DNA of 64,000 bases from assembly GCA_008508345.1 (NCBI GenBank), contig QNGE01000278.1:175677-239676 (forward strand), written 5' to 3'. This DNA comes from Paragonimus westermani. Its lineage: Eukaryota; Platyhelminthes; Trematoda; Plagiorchiida; Troglotrematidae. The translations under genes were made by a program, and so were the position numbers. Below the pieces are notes generated by a model. That model had not been told where the DNA came from. It searched no databases and saw nothing but the letters and a program-made list of their open reading frames with translations. This document shows positions 1 to 13,106 of this stretch, piece after piece; positions within the stretch are counted from its first letter, which is position 1, and each line of letters opens with the position of its first letter.

Positions 1-3000
1 ATGACCGACTTCCATTTCCCATTCGTGATATTCACTGACGACAAACTTTAACAACGTAATTCTAGTCTAGTCGACATTTGCGAAAGGAGTAGGTTGAAAA
101 TTCAAGTGTGAAAACTGGGAACAAATGTGAATACAGTTCAGCAGTGAATGTCAAAAACGCATAACGAACCAGTTGTAGCACTAATTTTCGGAATAATGTT
201 TTGAGTAAAATTTTCGAAAATGCAATAAAACAGTAGCTTGTGTCATAAAATGGTTACGGTAAGCCAGCCAAAAAACTTGATAATACAGAGAAAGGAGCTG
301 TTCGTCATCAAAGGCAATTTGACACGTGTACCATATTTGCTACCCAGGCAACTACAGCGGTGCACCACGTTGACAGCACTGTACATACACAGATTTCTCA
401 CACATGACGCCTATTTTAGTAAAAAGAAAAATAGTCACGTCACACTGTTTTGTTTGGCACAGTTCGATCATCAACTTACCAGGTATTCGCCCCAATGCTA
501 CACACCGAATATCACACATTCACCACGGTTAGGACGCAAGGTGTTACACACAAACATCTCCGCCTACTAACATTAGTTATTACAAGCTATTTAAGACGGG
601 CCCACACAGCAATGAAGTCAAAGATCGCACGGTTGACGGTGATCAATCAATAACGGAATGGGGACAGCAACGTGTGAACAACATCGCTACGCATAGTGAT
701 GTAGACGTGAAAATAGCAAATAATACTGATAGGGGTGGCGAATGGTGAATATCCGCTGTCATAGGATACGAGAACTGGAACTACAGGGGTCAAACTAACA
801 GAAAATCTCCTACTGGACATCATTGTTGCAAATCTTTGCTCAGCAAGTTAGGTGAAATAGACGTTGACTTAATTCGTAAGTCTCAGTCGCAGTATTACCC
901 ACTGGACTTTACAGGCAGTGTAACGATTCACGTCTGATCGTTGAGTTACGCGTAGCCCAAAAACGGATCCCCAAAATGAGAACAAGATTGGATCCAACAA
1001 TTTCTAGGGTACTATTGACGCAATGCATCAATAATTACAAAAGGCAAACCTCAATCGTTCGCGACGATAGTCTCGTCCAGCAAAATCAACAGCTTCTCAA
1101 CAGGACCAACAAGGTCAAAGGTAAACCGACACGCCAGCGGACCAGGACAAGAATGGCCACTCGCGCGGCGGACATTTAGTGTCACATTAGTTCAATAAAA
1201 CAAAATGGGGTGGGTGAGGTAGTGGGAACAAGCGTCAGGTTAGTGGGGAAAATGGGGGAAGCAAGCGGTGGGAACGAATTTTCTTAGTTCGTGGACCAAC
1301 AAATATACAGGCAGGTACTGTTTCTTTATGTGACGAACGGATAACGTGCTCAGCAATTGTAATCAAAAGAGACTGAGTCTTCAGATACGACAGTTCAGTC
1401 ACACCTAGTCCGACGTCAACGGCGCGGTGGTCAGCACAGTCGACTCTTGGAATCATGGCCTGAGTCCAAATGTCGGCCGTATTTCCCACATTTCATGGAA
1501 TGTTATGTCCATATTAACATTTGTGTTAACAGGGTTCGCGTGTCACAGTGACAAAATTGCCACTGATTTGCTCCTTCCATTCTTACTCTCTATGAATCTT
1601 CTGATGAGTAATTGTGAGCTATCCTCCATATCCATAAGCAGGTCTGACATGGATGTTGCTTCACAGTCTCATTTCAAAGACTGTATCTTTCTTAACAAAT
1701 GAAGTGTTCGTTTTTCCCATCTCAAGCAATCATCATTCCGCAGTGTCCCCACACTCGATCGGGAACGGCATTATTCCTCTGAGTATTTCAGCAAACGATT
1801 CGCCCTATTTTGTTCACACTAGAACTCAATATGATGGTTGGGAAGGATCACTCTGTTGTTTCTGAAGCGTGTGCACCATAGGTGTCACCTGAAAAACGAA
1901 ACGTAAACACGCTCCTTAAGGTGAAGTCGTATGCAATGATCCGATAAATTAAGTATGCATATCCTGGTCATCCGAATATAATCACTACTCTAACGTCAGC
2001 AAAATCAAAGTTGATATGGATTCCCCGTAACTTCTGCAGTGGAACACGCATGGCTGACATTATCTTAATGGTTCACCTTTCTGTCTCTTTTGTTGCAAAC
2101 ATGTGATAACCCGGGCGTGGATTCAATGTACACACTGCTCCGTTTGGTTCCACAACGGGAGTCACTAAAGTTCGCTACGCTGAAAGTCAGTGACAGAGTC
2201 AGATCTTAACTCCTAGTCCCTAGTCGTCTCAGAAAAACAATAAATTTGCCATTCAGTGCAAATCTTTTTACATTTGCGAATTTTAGGACACAGAACGAAA
2301 AGCTGCAGAAGTTAGAATTGTCACGTGCATCGCCTCTTTTGTACTGCCATTTATAACGACCAAAATGTCAAGAATAATTTGCTGTTTCTTAGTGAACTGC
2401 AATCAACATGACTGAATAACTGTGGCACCGGGGATTTCACCCAAGCGAGAGCCAGGGATCTTGATTTTTACCGCAAGCAAAACACTAAGTTAAGCTGCAC
2501 TTTTATCGGATATTTAACAAATTACGCGGTATGCAAACTGACCAGGATTATCTCTGCTGTTTCGTGTTTCATAACTTTACCATTCCCATCTGATGCCATC
2601 TGGTACTATGTTGGTTGATCCCCTGTTTTACCTTATTGAAATTTCACTAGGAAAGAGATTTGTTAGAATTAACCACCGTATTTAGTTGTTTATTATACAT
2701 ATGTTTATACTGTAAACTGGAAGACGTTAACTAACTGGCAATGGCAGTGAAATCTCGGAATTATAAGACGTTGTGAAAAAGATTTTTCCCAAAAACTCTG
2801 TGATGACATTTCAGTTGGCCTCATCATCGCTTCATGGGGAACCATACACTAAACTTCATCCGATTCAATTTTTGTTTAGATTCCCTAAAAATAATGACAG
2901 TTTTCAAATCTGTGGATATTTTGATTGGCTTGTCATGACACTGTGATTTATCCCCTTATGAAAAACCCATTGCAAACTGTCAGGCAATTTCTCCAATGCA

Positions 3001-3599
3001 CTCGGAATACTCTTTGATCGTTAGTTACCCGAATTTCTTGTCAAGAATTGATGTATAGTAACTGATGTATAGTTGTGCCTGCATACGCTTTGTTGTACAG
3101 ACCTCAATCTTTCGTTTTTATTTCGCCATATTTTTTATGCTAGCCATAAGCATTTAACTCGTTTAACTAAATGAAACATGCTTACTCTCTACGCACGTCA
3201 TCCCTACAACGTTCTTGAAATTATCACTGTCAATTATCAACTTTTGTGCCGTTCTACCTATCCGTCAATACCATGGCATCTATTCAAAAGAAATTCGAAT
3301 TTGGGGCAAGTGATATACTAATTTTCACTAGCAGCCTCCGATTATTTGGTGTCTTACCTTACCCACGGATCAGTCAGTACCATTTGCTTGGTCACATGAA
3401 CTTTTGATAGCGCAAGTGTTGTATCACACAAGTGTTGTGCGGGACTGAATGTAGCACAGATCATAGGCTGGCGAGAACTGAAACTTTTGTTCATGTTTGT
3501 TGTATACCATCCGGATAGTAGCAGTAGATTGACGCTAAACGACCGTAGAACTCAAAGATGAGGACGATATCTTTGCGTACGGCTATCGTTCGTCTGAAA
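1..3599. other. unassigned non-coding stretch
   Basis: I see no gene here. The open frames at 238-570 (+), 976-1179 (+), 1235-1489 (-) and 1427-1702 (+) overlap on opposite strands, have no recognisable motif and no splice context. A CTGATGAG string near 1600 has no GAAA partner, so it is not a hammerhead. The stretch could hold unrecognised old repeats. Confidence 0.5.
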
Positions 3600-5170
3600 A
3601 ACTCTCATATCCACTGACCCCAAGGAAGAGGTCACAGCAGCAATCTTCGAAACAATGGGCATTCAACCCTAGAAATACCGGTACTGGTTCAACGGCAACA
3701 ATGCAGTTATCCCCAGCTTGATACGGCAGTGGGATTAGTGGTGTGCAGCTTTCATGAGTGGTCAAGAAAATGAAGCTGAGGAGGTCGTCAACTCACCGAA
3801 CGTCGTCGTAGAATCAGGAACAACTGGTAGGAAAAACAAGGGGAGCGGATGCAAAGCGACGCCGGCTGCCTGAAACACTAGGAGCCCCACGATTTACTGA
3901 AAGCAGGTTTCTCTCCATACGCTTGTTTCACGCAAGCATTGATTAACGTGGACTTCGGCTTCTCGTACATCCAACCCCAGGCCGTCATAAAAACCTGAAG
4001 GAAGCACTTTGGCATCCTGCTAAACCGGCCGGACACCATTGGTTGAATGAACATAACAAGCTTACCGCGACAAGATGCTAAAGGCTTACTTGTTGTAGCT
4101 TCATACTTAGCAGAGATCCTGTGAGCTGTCGTACAACTAAGAAACGCAAGGCCTACAAGTAAAGATGGCTTGTCAAAGAAAAATACTGAATAACTGCGGA
4201 CCGTTATTGAAATGTGCTTTGCTGCAGGAAATAGCCTCTCGGCAGTTTGAAGACGTCGTGATCTTATCTTTGTTCATTGTTCTTTGTTATCTTTGGTAGC
4301 GAGCAGTGCACCGACAACTGTCAGGACGTTGGTTTGTTAAGCTGAGTTGGTAAGATTTGAGCAAGAATCCTGCTATACCGACTCGGCGAAAACTTTGGAG
4401 GTCAGTGTTCCAGAAGTTCGTTGTGGGTTCCGGCGATCCGCAGTACGATCGATAATGTGTTCACTACCTCTGTATCCAGCAGGAATGTCGTGATTGCAAC
4501 CAGCCGCTGCGTGCTGCCTTCGTGGAGTATACTAAGGCCTTTGATTCCGTATAAGGTGGGGCATTGTGGACAGTCCTTGGTAGGTTTGGATTTCCAGACA
4601 AGTTGGTCAGTTTGATTAGATTGTTACAAGTGTGCACAAAGACGAAGGTGCAGATGTGTGGATCGACCTCCGGTGATTTGACATCGTCACTAGCGTGAAG
4701 CATGGCTGCATCCTAACCTCAACGTCATTTAGTTTATACTTACCTTCAGTGCTAACACCTGATCTTAAAACATTCGGACGACGGCAAAGTAGTCAACGTT
4801 TCGGCGTCGCATGCGGGCTAGATATCTCAACAACAGGCATGCTTCTGTTCGCAGATGACAACTTACTGTTCACACGCACAGTCTGAAGTAAAACGATTAG
4901 CCACGGCCGTCCTCACACTAAACATCCGAAACTCGGAATGTATGTCAACACAGGTCAAACATTTTCTTTGTTTTAGCCTTCTGCAGCTGCGGTTGTTCTA
5001 CCTGCACCTGGAATCCGCACTGGTGAAAACACTGTTGATAGCTACACAAAAGTCTGCTACTTGAGTAGTGGTCTATGGGCAGACTTATCAGCAGGCAGTG
5101 AACGTGAATGCCACACCGACGTTAGCTCGGAATAGAGCTTTCGGATTACCCGATCAGGAAGTCGTCAGGA
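3600..5170 (+). mobile_element. decayed non-LTR retrotransposon (RTE/CR1-type LINE), 5'-truncated
   Basis: This is a relic of a LINE whose protein primes reverse transcription at nicked target DNA. The pre-RT linker survives at about 3640-3735, where a reading around WFNGNNAVIPSL resembles the WFDENDEEIxxLL segment typical of flatworm LINEs. The RT core follows from about 4243 to 4900. Seen directly: stops, frame changes and poor conservation between 3740 and 4240. No apurinic endonuclease domain is visible upstream, so the copy is probably 5'-truncated, as is usual for LINEs. The 3' boundary is vague: weak similarity ends near 5170, and no poly(A) tail or target-site duplication was found. 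The family (RTE versus CR1/Jockey) is not settled. Confidence 0.8.
4243..5060 (+). pseudogene. LINE reverse transcriptase domain, broken
   Basis: Reading with frame switches gives the ordered RT blocks of a non-LTR polymerase. FEDVVILSLF (4243-4275) corresponds to the AVIVTLFK block. VGKI and ARILLYRLGENF (about 4350-4395) match the GKILARILLNRL block. A Gly-Phe-Arg plus RSTIDNVFT block lies at about 4420-4460. AAFVEYTKAFDSV (4513-4551) is the catalytic motif A, but the next codon is a TAA stop (4552-4554). GFPDKLVSLIRLLQ follows. IVTSVKHGCILTSTSFSLYL (from 4683) is motif B, and LLFADDN (4842-4862) is motif C with both aspartates intact. The order and spacing make chance similarity very unlikely. 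At least two frame changes and the internal stop mean no functional protein. Confidence 0.85.
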
Positions 5171-7309
5171 TGAGGGGTTAATTTTGGAGAGGAAAACAGT
5201 CGCAACTGTCTGAAAACAACCATCTCAGTTATATAAGTTTCGAACGAATCATAGTAAGCAATAATGTATAAAGGTTCAATTAAACAAGAATGGATGGGAT
5301 GGATAGTGAACATGTTTCCACCTTTCAAACTAAAGTTGTCAAAAATGACTCGTTCAACTAGCCCGATAACAGTTACATATCTAACAGGCAAGTCATTATA
5401 CATTATAGTACCTGAGCAGAATGTTGCAATGTACCCAGCCGCCATTTCTTAATCGATCCTCTAAATGGCCTAGATTGTCATTTCACAAAATGAATCTGTC
5501 GTGCTGAGCACAATTTCCGAAAACCAACAAAAAACGGTAGTTGATTAGATTATGGGGAGCAATCTGAAAAATCCCTGGTTTATTGAAGTGAATAGAACGC
5601 TCGCATGGTCCACACGTGAACAATCGAATGCTAACATAAAACCTATTGTGAATACTGCTGTCTAGCAGAGCAGTTGTAAGTCCTTTGATTTGGACTGAAC
5701 AGGACGAAATATTGAACTTTCAATTGATGAAGCCTAGTTTCTTATGTAATCAACTGAAGATGAATATACGTACATTTGGTGACCAAGTTTACGTTGTCTA
5801 TAAGACTAAACTACACATATGTAGACCTTCACAAAACGGTGCTTAAATAATTGATTCTTGTGTTGCAGAAACAACAGATCAAGGTCAATTGTGTCGTGAG
5901 ACGCTGTGAAGAAATAAGACTAATGCTGAGTATCACTCAGCCTTTACCGATACCTAGGCAATGTATTGGGCAGTGTGTCAGCATCCAGTCTGGCAATCAA
6001 GAATTTGAGTCTCTTTGGTGGGAACTCTAGACTGTTAGCCACCGATTTATGTCCGCACTACTCTCGATGACCCTGTTCAAGGTTTACAGTTAACATGAGT
6101 ACTCTCACCAAAGACGGTAATAATGGTTCCCTAGACTGACCAGTAGGTGGTTGAGCAACTGGGAACGGTTTCTTTTTAAGCAATCTATCAGCTAACATAA
6201 AAAGTTGATTCAGAATAAGAACAAGTTGATAGGCATACGTTTTCGAGAAATCCGTCATCACATCAGTACACTTGTAAGAGCCAAATAACAGATGTCGATT
6301 AGAGCGTGAGAAAAATGCAGTTACAGCTGAATAACGTGAATTATTGTAAAACGTGGCAAAATGATCGCCACTTCCTGTGATTGATGGAGTGGATAAAAAC
6401 CTATATTCGTCTACCTACCATCCAAAAGCGATCCGTTGTCAGATTTTTTCAAAATCAGAGTGTATAACATACTACAAGGAACCTTTCTGGCCGCAACACT
6501 GCGATTCTGGTTCACAAATGCGCGCATGCTACCTCCTGGCACGAAAGACAAATGCCTGTCCACGCCCAGGGTATGGTTGTCTACACTTTATTCTGTTGTT
6601 ATGCCGCCGAGGAAGCAGATCCGTAAGAGCATAATGAAGTATCACGCTGCGCGGCTTAGAAGTAGAGTAAGAAAATCAGTAACTACCTATTGTAGAACAC
6701 CCAGTAGACATAGGTTACAACCTGAATCCTAGCCAATAATTCGGTATCGTTGGCAAGGCACCTAGACAGCAACCAAGGTCAATACACCGTTGCAGCGTAG
6801 TGACGGCTGAAGCGATCGCCATTCGACTACGTCATTCCGTGTTATGCTGTCATAAGTTCATGTAAGCCTTTACATTTTCTGCGCCTAATATTCACCTATC
6901 TATGACCGCATGTTCCACTTACTCTGCGTTAACATTGGGAGATTTTCCAAATCAACCTATTGATGGGTAAGACTGATTAAACTATTTTCGTTTTGTCCGA
7001 CTGTAACTGCATTTTTCTGAAGCCTTAATCGCCATCTATTATTTAACTCCCAGAGGTGTAATGGCCCGCTGATGAATTTCTCGAAAACGTGCAAACTTTT
7101 TTCCATTCTGAATGTCGACGTGGGTGTTTTGAGCCAATCGTGCAATTGCAAAATACAGTTACCAATAATTTTCTGTTGGGACGACAAAGTACTTCAAAGT
7201 ACTAACATCTTGGCAAACCAGTGCGCTCCGTAGTAGCCTTCATGTTGTCTGTTAATCATGTACTGTTTCATCTTGCTTAATATAGAGTATATTCAAGACG
7301 CTTTCGTAG
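5171..7309. other. unassigned stretch between LINE and PLE-B
   Basis: No gene or repeat is recognised. Overlapping frames at 5146-5445 (-) and 5264-5452 (+), 6058-6261 (-), and 6377-6732 (+, two frames) carry no motif. The missing N-terminal RT blocks of the downstream PLE-B copy were looked for here and not found. Confidence 0.45.
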
Positions 7310-7336
7310 GACAGTTGAAAAAACGTCCTCGGATAC

Positions 7337-7738
7337 TTGGAAACACATGCGATGAGTGAATTTATCTGCCCTCCGCGAATTTGGTGGCGGTATGTAGATG
7401 ACACATTCGTAGTCATGAAACAGACTGCTCGCGATCGATTCCTACAGTTTCTTAACTCAAAATGCAACGGCATAGTCTTCACATTGGAAACTGAAACCGA
7501 TGAACGCTCACTGAATTTTCTAGACTGCCTAGTCAAAGTCGACGAGAAACAGAGATTTCAGGTTTCAGTGTACCGCAAACCAACCCACTCTGGCCGTTAT
7601 CTCAACTTCAACTCGTCCCATCCGATCGGTATGAAGAGAGCAGTCATCAAATCACTCGTCAACAGAGCTAACAAGATCTGCACCACTGAGCTCTCCAGAA
7701 AAAGAGATTTCTCATATCAAAGAAATGCTAGCCGCTAA
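7337..7738 (+). pseudogene. PLE-B reverse transcriptase, C-terminal half
   Basis: A 133-residue open frame covers the catalytic half of a Penelope-type RT. YVDD lies at 7391-7402 (motif C, both catalytic aspartates present), preceded by PPRIWWR. After it come FTLETE, LNFLDCLV (motif D/E region) and VYRKPTHSGRYLNFNSSHP, the hallmark thumb block of PLE RTs. The frame is lost at 7738, but the adjacent frame continues the homology with LAANHYPNAFIENTIKRM (from about 7726), so a small indel broke the protein. The first codon is not a real start; the true N-terminus is missing. Confidence 0.9.
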
Positions 7739-7879
7739 TCACTATCCGAACGCATTTATTGAGAACACAATTAAGCGCATGTCCACTAAGGAAGAGACCA
7801 AAACGACCAGAACTTTCAAGTCTATTGTGCAAATACCGCATCGTGAACAAACACCTGAAAAATCCGCTCCATTCTGTCT

Positions 7880-8419
7880 GAGTACGCTATCCGGACTGTA
7901 TTTCGGTTAGACAATACCGTAGAACGACTGGTAACGAATCCTAAGGATCCAATTTCTATGGGTGACCTGACAGACTGCGTTTACGAAATCAAATGCGGTG
8001 ACTGCAAGTAGACAAGTAGACAACTGAAAGTACGTGTTGCCGAAAGCAAGAGGTACACAAGGTTTCCTGCTAACCACACCTATTAACTTCAGAAGCTAGA
8101 GAAGGATTCGGCCATCGCACTACATGCACTGTCAGAGAATCACAACGTAGGTTTTGATCAAGGTCGAGTGATTCGCAAGGGTCTAACTTCCTATGCGGAG
8201 CGGTGCTGTGCTGAATCTCTCACCATTTACACGCAGCGCGGTTGTGTTAATCGCAATCATAGCAAACCCCTGTCTGCAGTGTTGCGTGGATGGATAAACA
8301 ACACCAGACACGGACACGTCTTATCTACACCTGTCTCACCCCCACGTAGTGGACAAAGGATTAGGGCAATCCAGTCAGATGCAGCAGAAATTGGCCTAGC
8401 CACGACAAATCCCATGTGA
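7880..8419 (+). pseudogene. PLE-B GIY-YIG endonuclease, inactivated
   Basis: In the same frame as the RT, TDCVYEIKCGDCK (7970-8008) matches the N-terminal part of the PLE GIY-YIG nuclease, which nicks the target for insertion. The cysteine pattern is the PLE-specific putative zinc-binding site. The next codon is TAG, exactly where the YIGQ/YVGQ part should follow, and the Tyr-Ile-Gly triplet itself is missing; TSRQLKVRVAES picks up immediately afterwards. A second stop lies about 27 codons on (TAT TAA). Reading through gives ALHALSENHNVGFD, the conserved histidine-containing C-terminal block, then an open 83-codon stretch to 8419. The nuclease is dead by deletion and stops. Confidence 0.82.
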
Positions 8420-8590
8420 CCTCTGTTCCTCTGTCAATGTGAGTTCGATCCTGAGGAAGGCAACCCGAGGTGGTTGAAACGCAGAGTATTATAACTTGCT
8501 CGTAACGTTGTGTTATTCTCAATCTGTTTATCAATAGCATGTTAAGCACGACGCCCAAACTGTTCAACTTCATTCTTACTAAATTTGGTG

Positions 8591-11500
8591 CAGATATCTT
8601 AAAACGTCCAATGGTTACATATTGTTGGATGAAGAACTGGTACTTTCCAAGACTATACTGACTTTGATAACAGGGCTATCGGTAGCAATAACCTATCTTT
8701 TTGAGGCCGACTAATGATTAAGAGTTTCAGAAAAGTTTAGAAGAAACCAGTTCGTACTAACAAGTGAAACTACCAATATGCACACCTACGAAATTCTAAC
8801 TGGGTTGTGTTGCAGCGAACTGCGTTATTCACCCTGGAAAAATACTTACTTACGGGTTGCATTACTGTAAAATGACATCAAATTTAAGTGATACCAATGT
8901 ACGCTCTCGACCTGAGCTCTGAAAATGACCTCGTTGCAATTATTGTTTACGAATATATATTGGAGTGGCGATGCCCTTTTTCGGTACTCTACTCGAAACG
9001 AGTGTATTAGTTTAGCGGTTGGTTTCGTCATTACTCAAGACAGCACATGTCCACACACTTACTGGTTGATGAACTCTCCAACTCTCGTGTTCAAGAGGTG
9101 GATGTTCTAACCTTCACTTGTTTGCTGTCACAGCTCAGTGTTCGGACGCGGTCGCTTCCGAATATCGTTTGTAATAACTGGGTAGTCTTTTAGAGATAAG
9201 CCTTATTTTAGTTCCATAAATTCTGACATTAGTAGCCAGCAATGCATTAGAACTTTCAGAATCCTTACGCAGCCAGCTATGTGAATCACCGTCGGTGCGG
9301 TTAGGCCTAGCACTGCTTCATTAGAGCCCGAAAGAGTGGGCGTAAAACTTTGGCTTCAAAACGGTTATATGGTTCCCAACCAATTAACCGTGGTCAGAAA
9401 CTGGACCAGTGCTAATGATGTGGTCAGAGCATCAAGTGATGTAAACGGCACGAACACACTGACAAACGTAACAATACTGTCCGTGCGTACGTTGGGGACT
9501 AGAGTTAATCTGTTCTTTTTTAGTCAGCTTACACAATTGCTACTGTTAAATCTTAGTGAAGTGACATGTGTGTCCGTCAACCCTGTGTATGAACAAACAG
9601 AAAAAATGAGTTGCTTGCAAGCGAATAGAGATGTCCGTCAGTGGCAACATTGAAAACTGCAGCTCAAACAGACGTGAACGTAACTGAAAAATTCTGTGGA
9701 AGGAATGGGGAAATTCGAAAACCAGATGAGCGGTTAACTCAAAGGCAGTAATGGCCAGCTGCCATTTCTCGACCCTCAAGACCACCGTCCATTGTGAAAC
9801 TGCAGACCTACTTGACATACACATCAAATCACTCTAAGCAGTTTATTTTAATTGTAATTTCAATGGTTTATAATGTTCTGCTCGTATGCACTTAAAACGG
9901 TGGCAACAATTTGGCACAGAAATGAAGCAGGACTACGATATTGAGCAATGGGCCCCCTAAGCAATTTCTTACAAGACGCTTCAGGTGGTTAAACACTGAA
10001 GGCACTGAAGGAATGAAAATACGCACCATTTACTCCTTTCAGGCATGGACCGTCGAAGACTATTCATAACATCTTGAATGAAATGGGCGTCAGGAATGTT
10101 TTTTGATAGGTGGCAGTAACGCGTGATACCTTGACACATCTTGTGGATTACTCAAAATGCGAGAGAACTTATTGCCGTAACTAAATATTGAAAGAGATGG
10201 CTTCTGACAGCTTCATAGTAGTCAGACGTCATTAACTCGTACAGCTAAAGTGAATGAGCTGTACCGAGACATTAGAAAGGCCCCCGAATCGATTGGAACG
10301 CCGGAAACTGATTAAGGACTCCATAATCATTGTCGGGGCTACCAAAATTTACGATGGGCTGGTGAGCTGTAAGTACAAGTGAAGAAGCCGAACCACTTGG
10401 CAAGTGACAACCGGTCTCTGGTCAATCGAAAGTATTTACGTGGATAAAACAAAAATTTCAACATATCACGACATCTGTTTTGGTATTTTTCAAAAACAGT
10501 CCCATTTTCATTAACCTATTTTACTGACTATATCCATTTAATTCCTGTCTTGTCCACTTGCTTCGATCTGGCTTATTCAACCTTTCGAAACTGTCGTTGA
10601 CTTCTGTCCATGTACGCTTGTCACATGAACTATAAACTTCCGTTTCATGTGGTTGTTTACAGCCAACCTGCCTCAAATAAGGTTGGATTCTTTAACTAGC
10701 CGATCTTGTGTGACAGAGTTTCTGCGTCAGTGATGAAACGTGCCAAGTTTCAGATTATTTATAAGTTCTGAAAGTATTTATTATTAAGAGTTTACGAACC
10801 CAGTAAATCACAGCTATTAAACAGAAACCAGCTCCAGGTTTGTCTCAATGATCTGAATCCACATGATGTATCGTGGAGTTGGAAGTACGAAAAGAGTCCT
10901 TCTGTGCCTTCGAAAATTTGACTGGAGTAACAGTTGCAACAGGTACACCACTTTTCATTACCCTGACAGATGAGCTAAGCGAGAGAGCGACGTTTGGTAG
11001 CTTTCTCTTTATTGTCCCCGTTGTGACAGCAACGGACGGAATAAAACGCGAGCAGAATTACTACTTGTTCATCCTGCGAGTTGTATCTAAGTTGGTCATT
11101 TTAACGTCAATTAAAGCTGTATCACAGATCAGCGTTTAGACTAAGACCGTAGTAGTTGGATCTCCCTCAGTTTACATAAATACCACCACGTACGGTCGAT
11201 CGGCATGCATGACAAAGTAATCTCACCAATGAGTTGTGTTGTTATAGTGCACTGTAGATGCAGACTCGCATAACCGTCGAATGGCACAATTTGCCAAGGC
11301 ATGTAGTAGACAGGAATAGTTCCAATACCAAATACACCTGCACAAATAACTCGTCATTTTTCTAATGTTCATTGGGTTTTGCGCCACCTATTTAGAAATT
11401 CTATTTTGCCTACCGCCAATTAGCTCTTCCTACAGTTATCATGTTCTGGTGTGCTCTTACGGAATCATACTGCTTTGATAATCTTTTACCATGTACCCAC

Positions 11501-13106
11501 TTGTTAGTCGTTCCTTACAGTCGTGCAAGTTGTACCACAGAAATGGAGCCCTTCATTTCGGCTGAATTTTTGTTGATTTCAGACCACTGATACGTGGGCT
11601 GCGATAATCCCGACATTTCGCACTTTCATACGGATTCAGTGTTTCGGCTGTACAAAAAAGTGAGTTGTTAACTTCCTTGACTTTGTTTGCTGAAAGTGGC
11701 TCACTATTTCGGTCAGTCCTCACTCTTCTGACAATCAGATTTTGATTACCTTTTCTCACATGTCGCAATCGTTGTTGTGGTTAATTAGAGAACAAGGGAG
11801 CTTCCCGTACTTTAGCGGAAGTGAAAGTTTCTTCACGCACCCATGAGTGTATGCTCCCTAGACTAAAATCCTCATTAACAGATCACACTTTCAGTGTCTC
11901 CGTTGGTTGCTTGAAATTCCTCACTTGTTAGAATACCAACTGCGGTACACTAATTAGTCTGCAAAGTGCAGAGTGTCGCCCCAATGCGTCTTTGATAGAC
12001 TGCGATACGTCTCATCACCATATGTCCAAATGTGGATCCTTTAATCTGACAGGTAAACATGTGACGTTATGACGAGTACCTTGTAGAAAAACAAGAGCTC
12101 AATAAAATAAACCAGATATTCAACAACCGTAGTTACTCAAGTTCAGAAGGCTGGGGTTGGTTGTGACGGCTATTCAGTACCCCGGATTTCACTCTTCATT
12201 AGATTGCATCCTAAACAGACCAAGAAGGTATCCCAAAAAATCTTTCTTTTAGCACGGTTTAGTGTCAGGCGTGTAGCATTTCATAGCGAACTGCCTTCAC
12301 TTTCATTATCAGTTGTCGCTCCTTCAAATTTGCAATTCCTGCGCTGCTGTAGCCAACTATTTACCGATATAAAACACTTGTTTTCACACCTCATGGATTA
12401 CATATTGTTAGACTCTTGTAGAATCAGGTCCGGGCTTACTTTACTTTCGGCATGCCCAACTCAACGACGTAACCACAATCGTGTTTAAGGGCTCCGATTC
12501 CTTTTTGGGCATCGGTTTAAAACGTTATTCACTTATTTACGATTGCGAAAAATTGGATTGCCACAATTGCCCTTCAGAAGCAAATGATGGATACAGAACC
12601 ATTTCTAGGCGCACTTTTCATCGGATTACCTCGTCTATCCTCTCAACTCTGACGGCCAGAAGTATGTCGTTACCTAAAGAGTTCGTGATAAGTTCAGTCA
12701 CCACTTGCTCTACTTCACGTTTCTTTTTACTGACCGACTATCTCTGCCCAGCGAACGCCAGAGAAGCTGGAATATTTCATAATCCCCCTTTCTCCTCGAG
12801 TAGTGTGCCACCGTCAATGACATTATGGTCCGATGCTACAGTGGAAGAACGTTTTGCATTTAAGAGTCCTGATGGCTCGTGGTTCTCAGTGTTCGTCTGT
12901 TGAAGTTGGTTACCCGTCCTGTAAGCATCCAACTTTCGACAGGTTCGTAAGTTGTTGGTATCAGATGAAACTCCTTGGAGAACCGGCAGGTTGGACACAA
13001 AAATTGCGTCTGTGATTGCTTGGAATTCCGATTCGGGGTTCTCTTGATCTTTAGTGTTTTTCTGCCGTATTATCCGATCATTCTGCCAGTGTTGACAACA
13101 TTCCTA
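8591..13106. other. unassigned non-coding stretch
   Basis: No supported gene. The frames at 9336-9653 (+), 9546-9827 (-), 10873-11139 (+), 11553-11768 (-), 12204-12488 (+) and 12481-12903 (+, 140 codons) show no domain motif on either strand. A CTCCTTTCAG acceptor-like site near 10042 is followed by short closed frames only. Body sequence of the PLE-B copy whose tail lies at 13.1 kb was sought here and not seen. Confidence 0.45.

Larger units (their letters stand above)
7310..8590 (+). mobile_element. Penelope-like element, group PLE-B, longest copy, 5'-truncated
   Basis: This copy holds the second half of a PLE polyprotein, in the usual order: RT palm, thumb, then GIY-YIG endonuclease, then a 3' tail. 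The RT begins with LETHAMSEFICPPRIWWRY just before the YVDD box; upstream RT blocks are absent, so the copy is 5'-truncated, as many PLEs are. The protein is broken by a frame change near 7725-7740, a return to the original frame near 7880-7900, and in-frame stops in the endonuclease. The tail from 8453 (GAGGAAGGCAACCCGAGG) through TGTGTTATTCTCAATCTG recurs at 13.1, 16.6 and 37.1 kb, and this repetition is what defines the family and its 3' end near 8590. Confidence 0.88.

Noticed and set aside
1601..1622. CTGATGAG string suggesting a hammerhead ribozyme
   Set aside because: No GAAA box at a suitable distance; the same holds for CTGATGAG near 30530.
12481..12903. 140-codon open frame, plus strand
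   Set aside because: No domain, signal or splice context; a few frames of this size are expected by chance in 64 kb. The overlapping minus frame was also read and had no match to gag, integrase or RNase H motifs.
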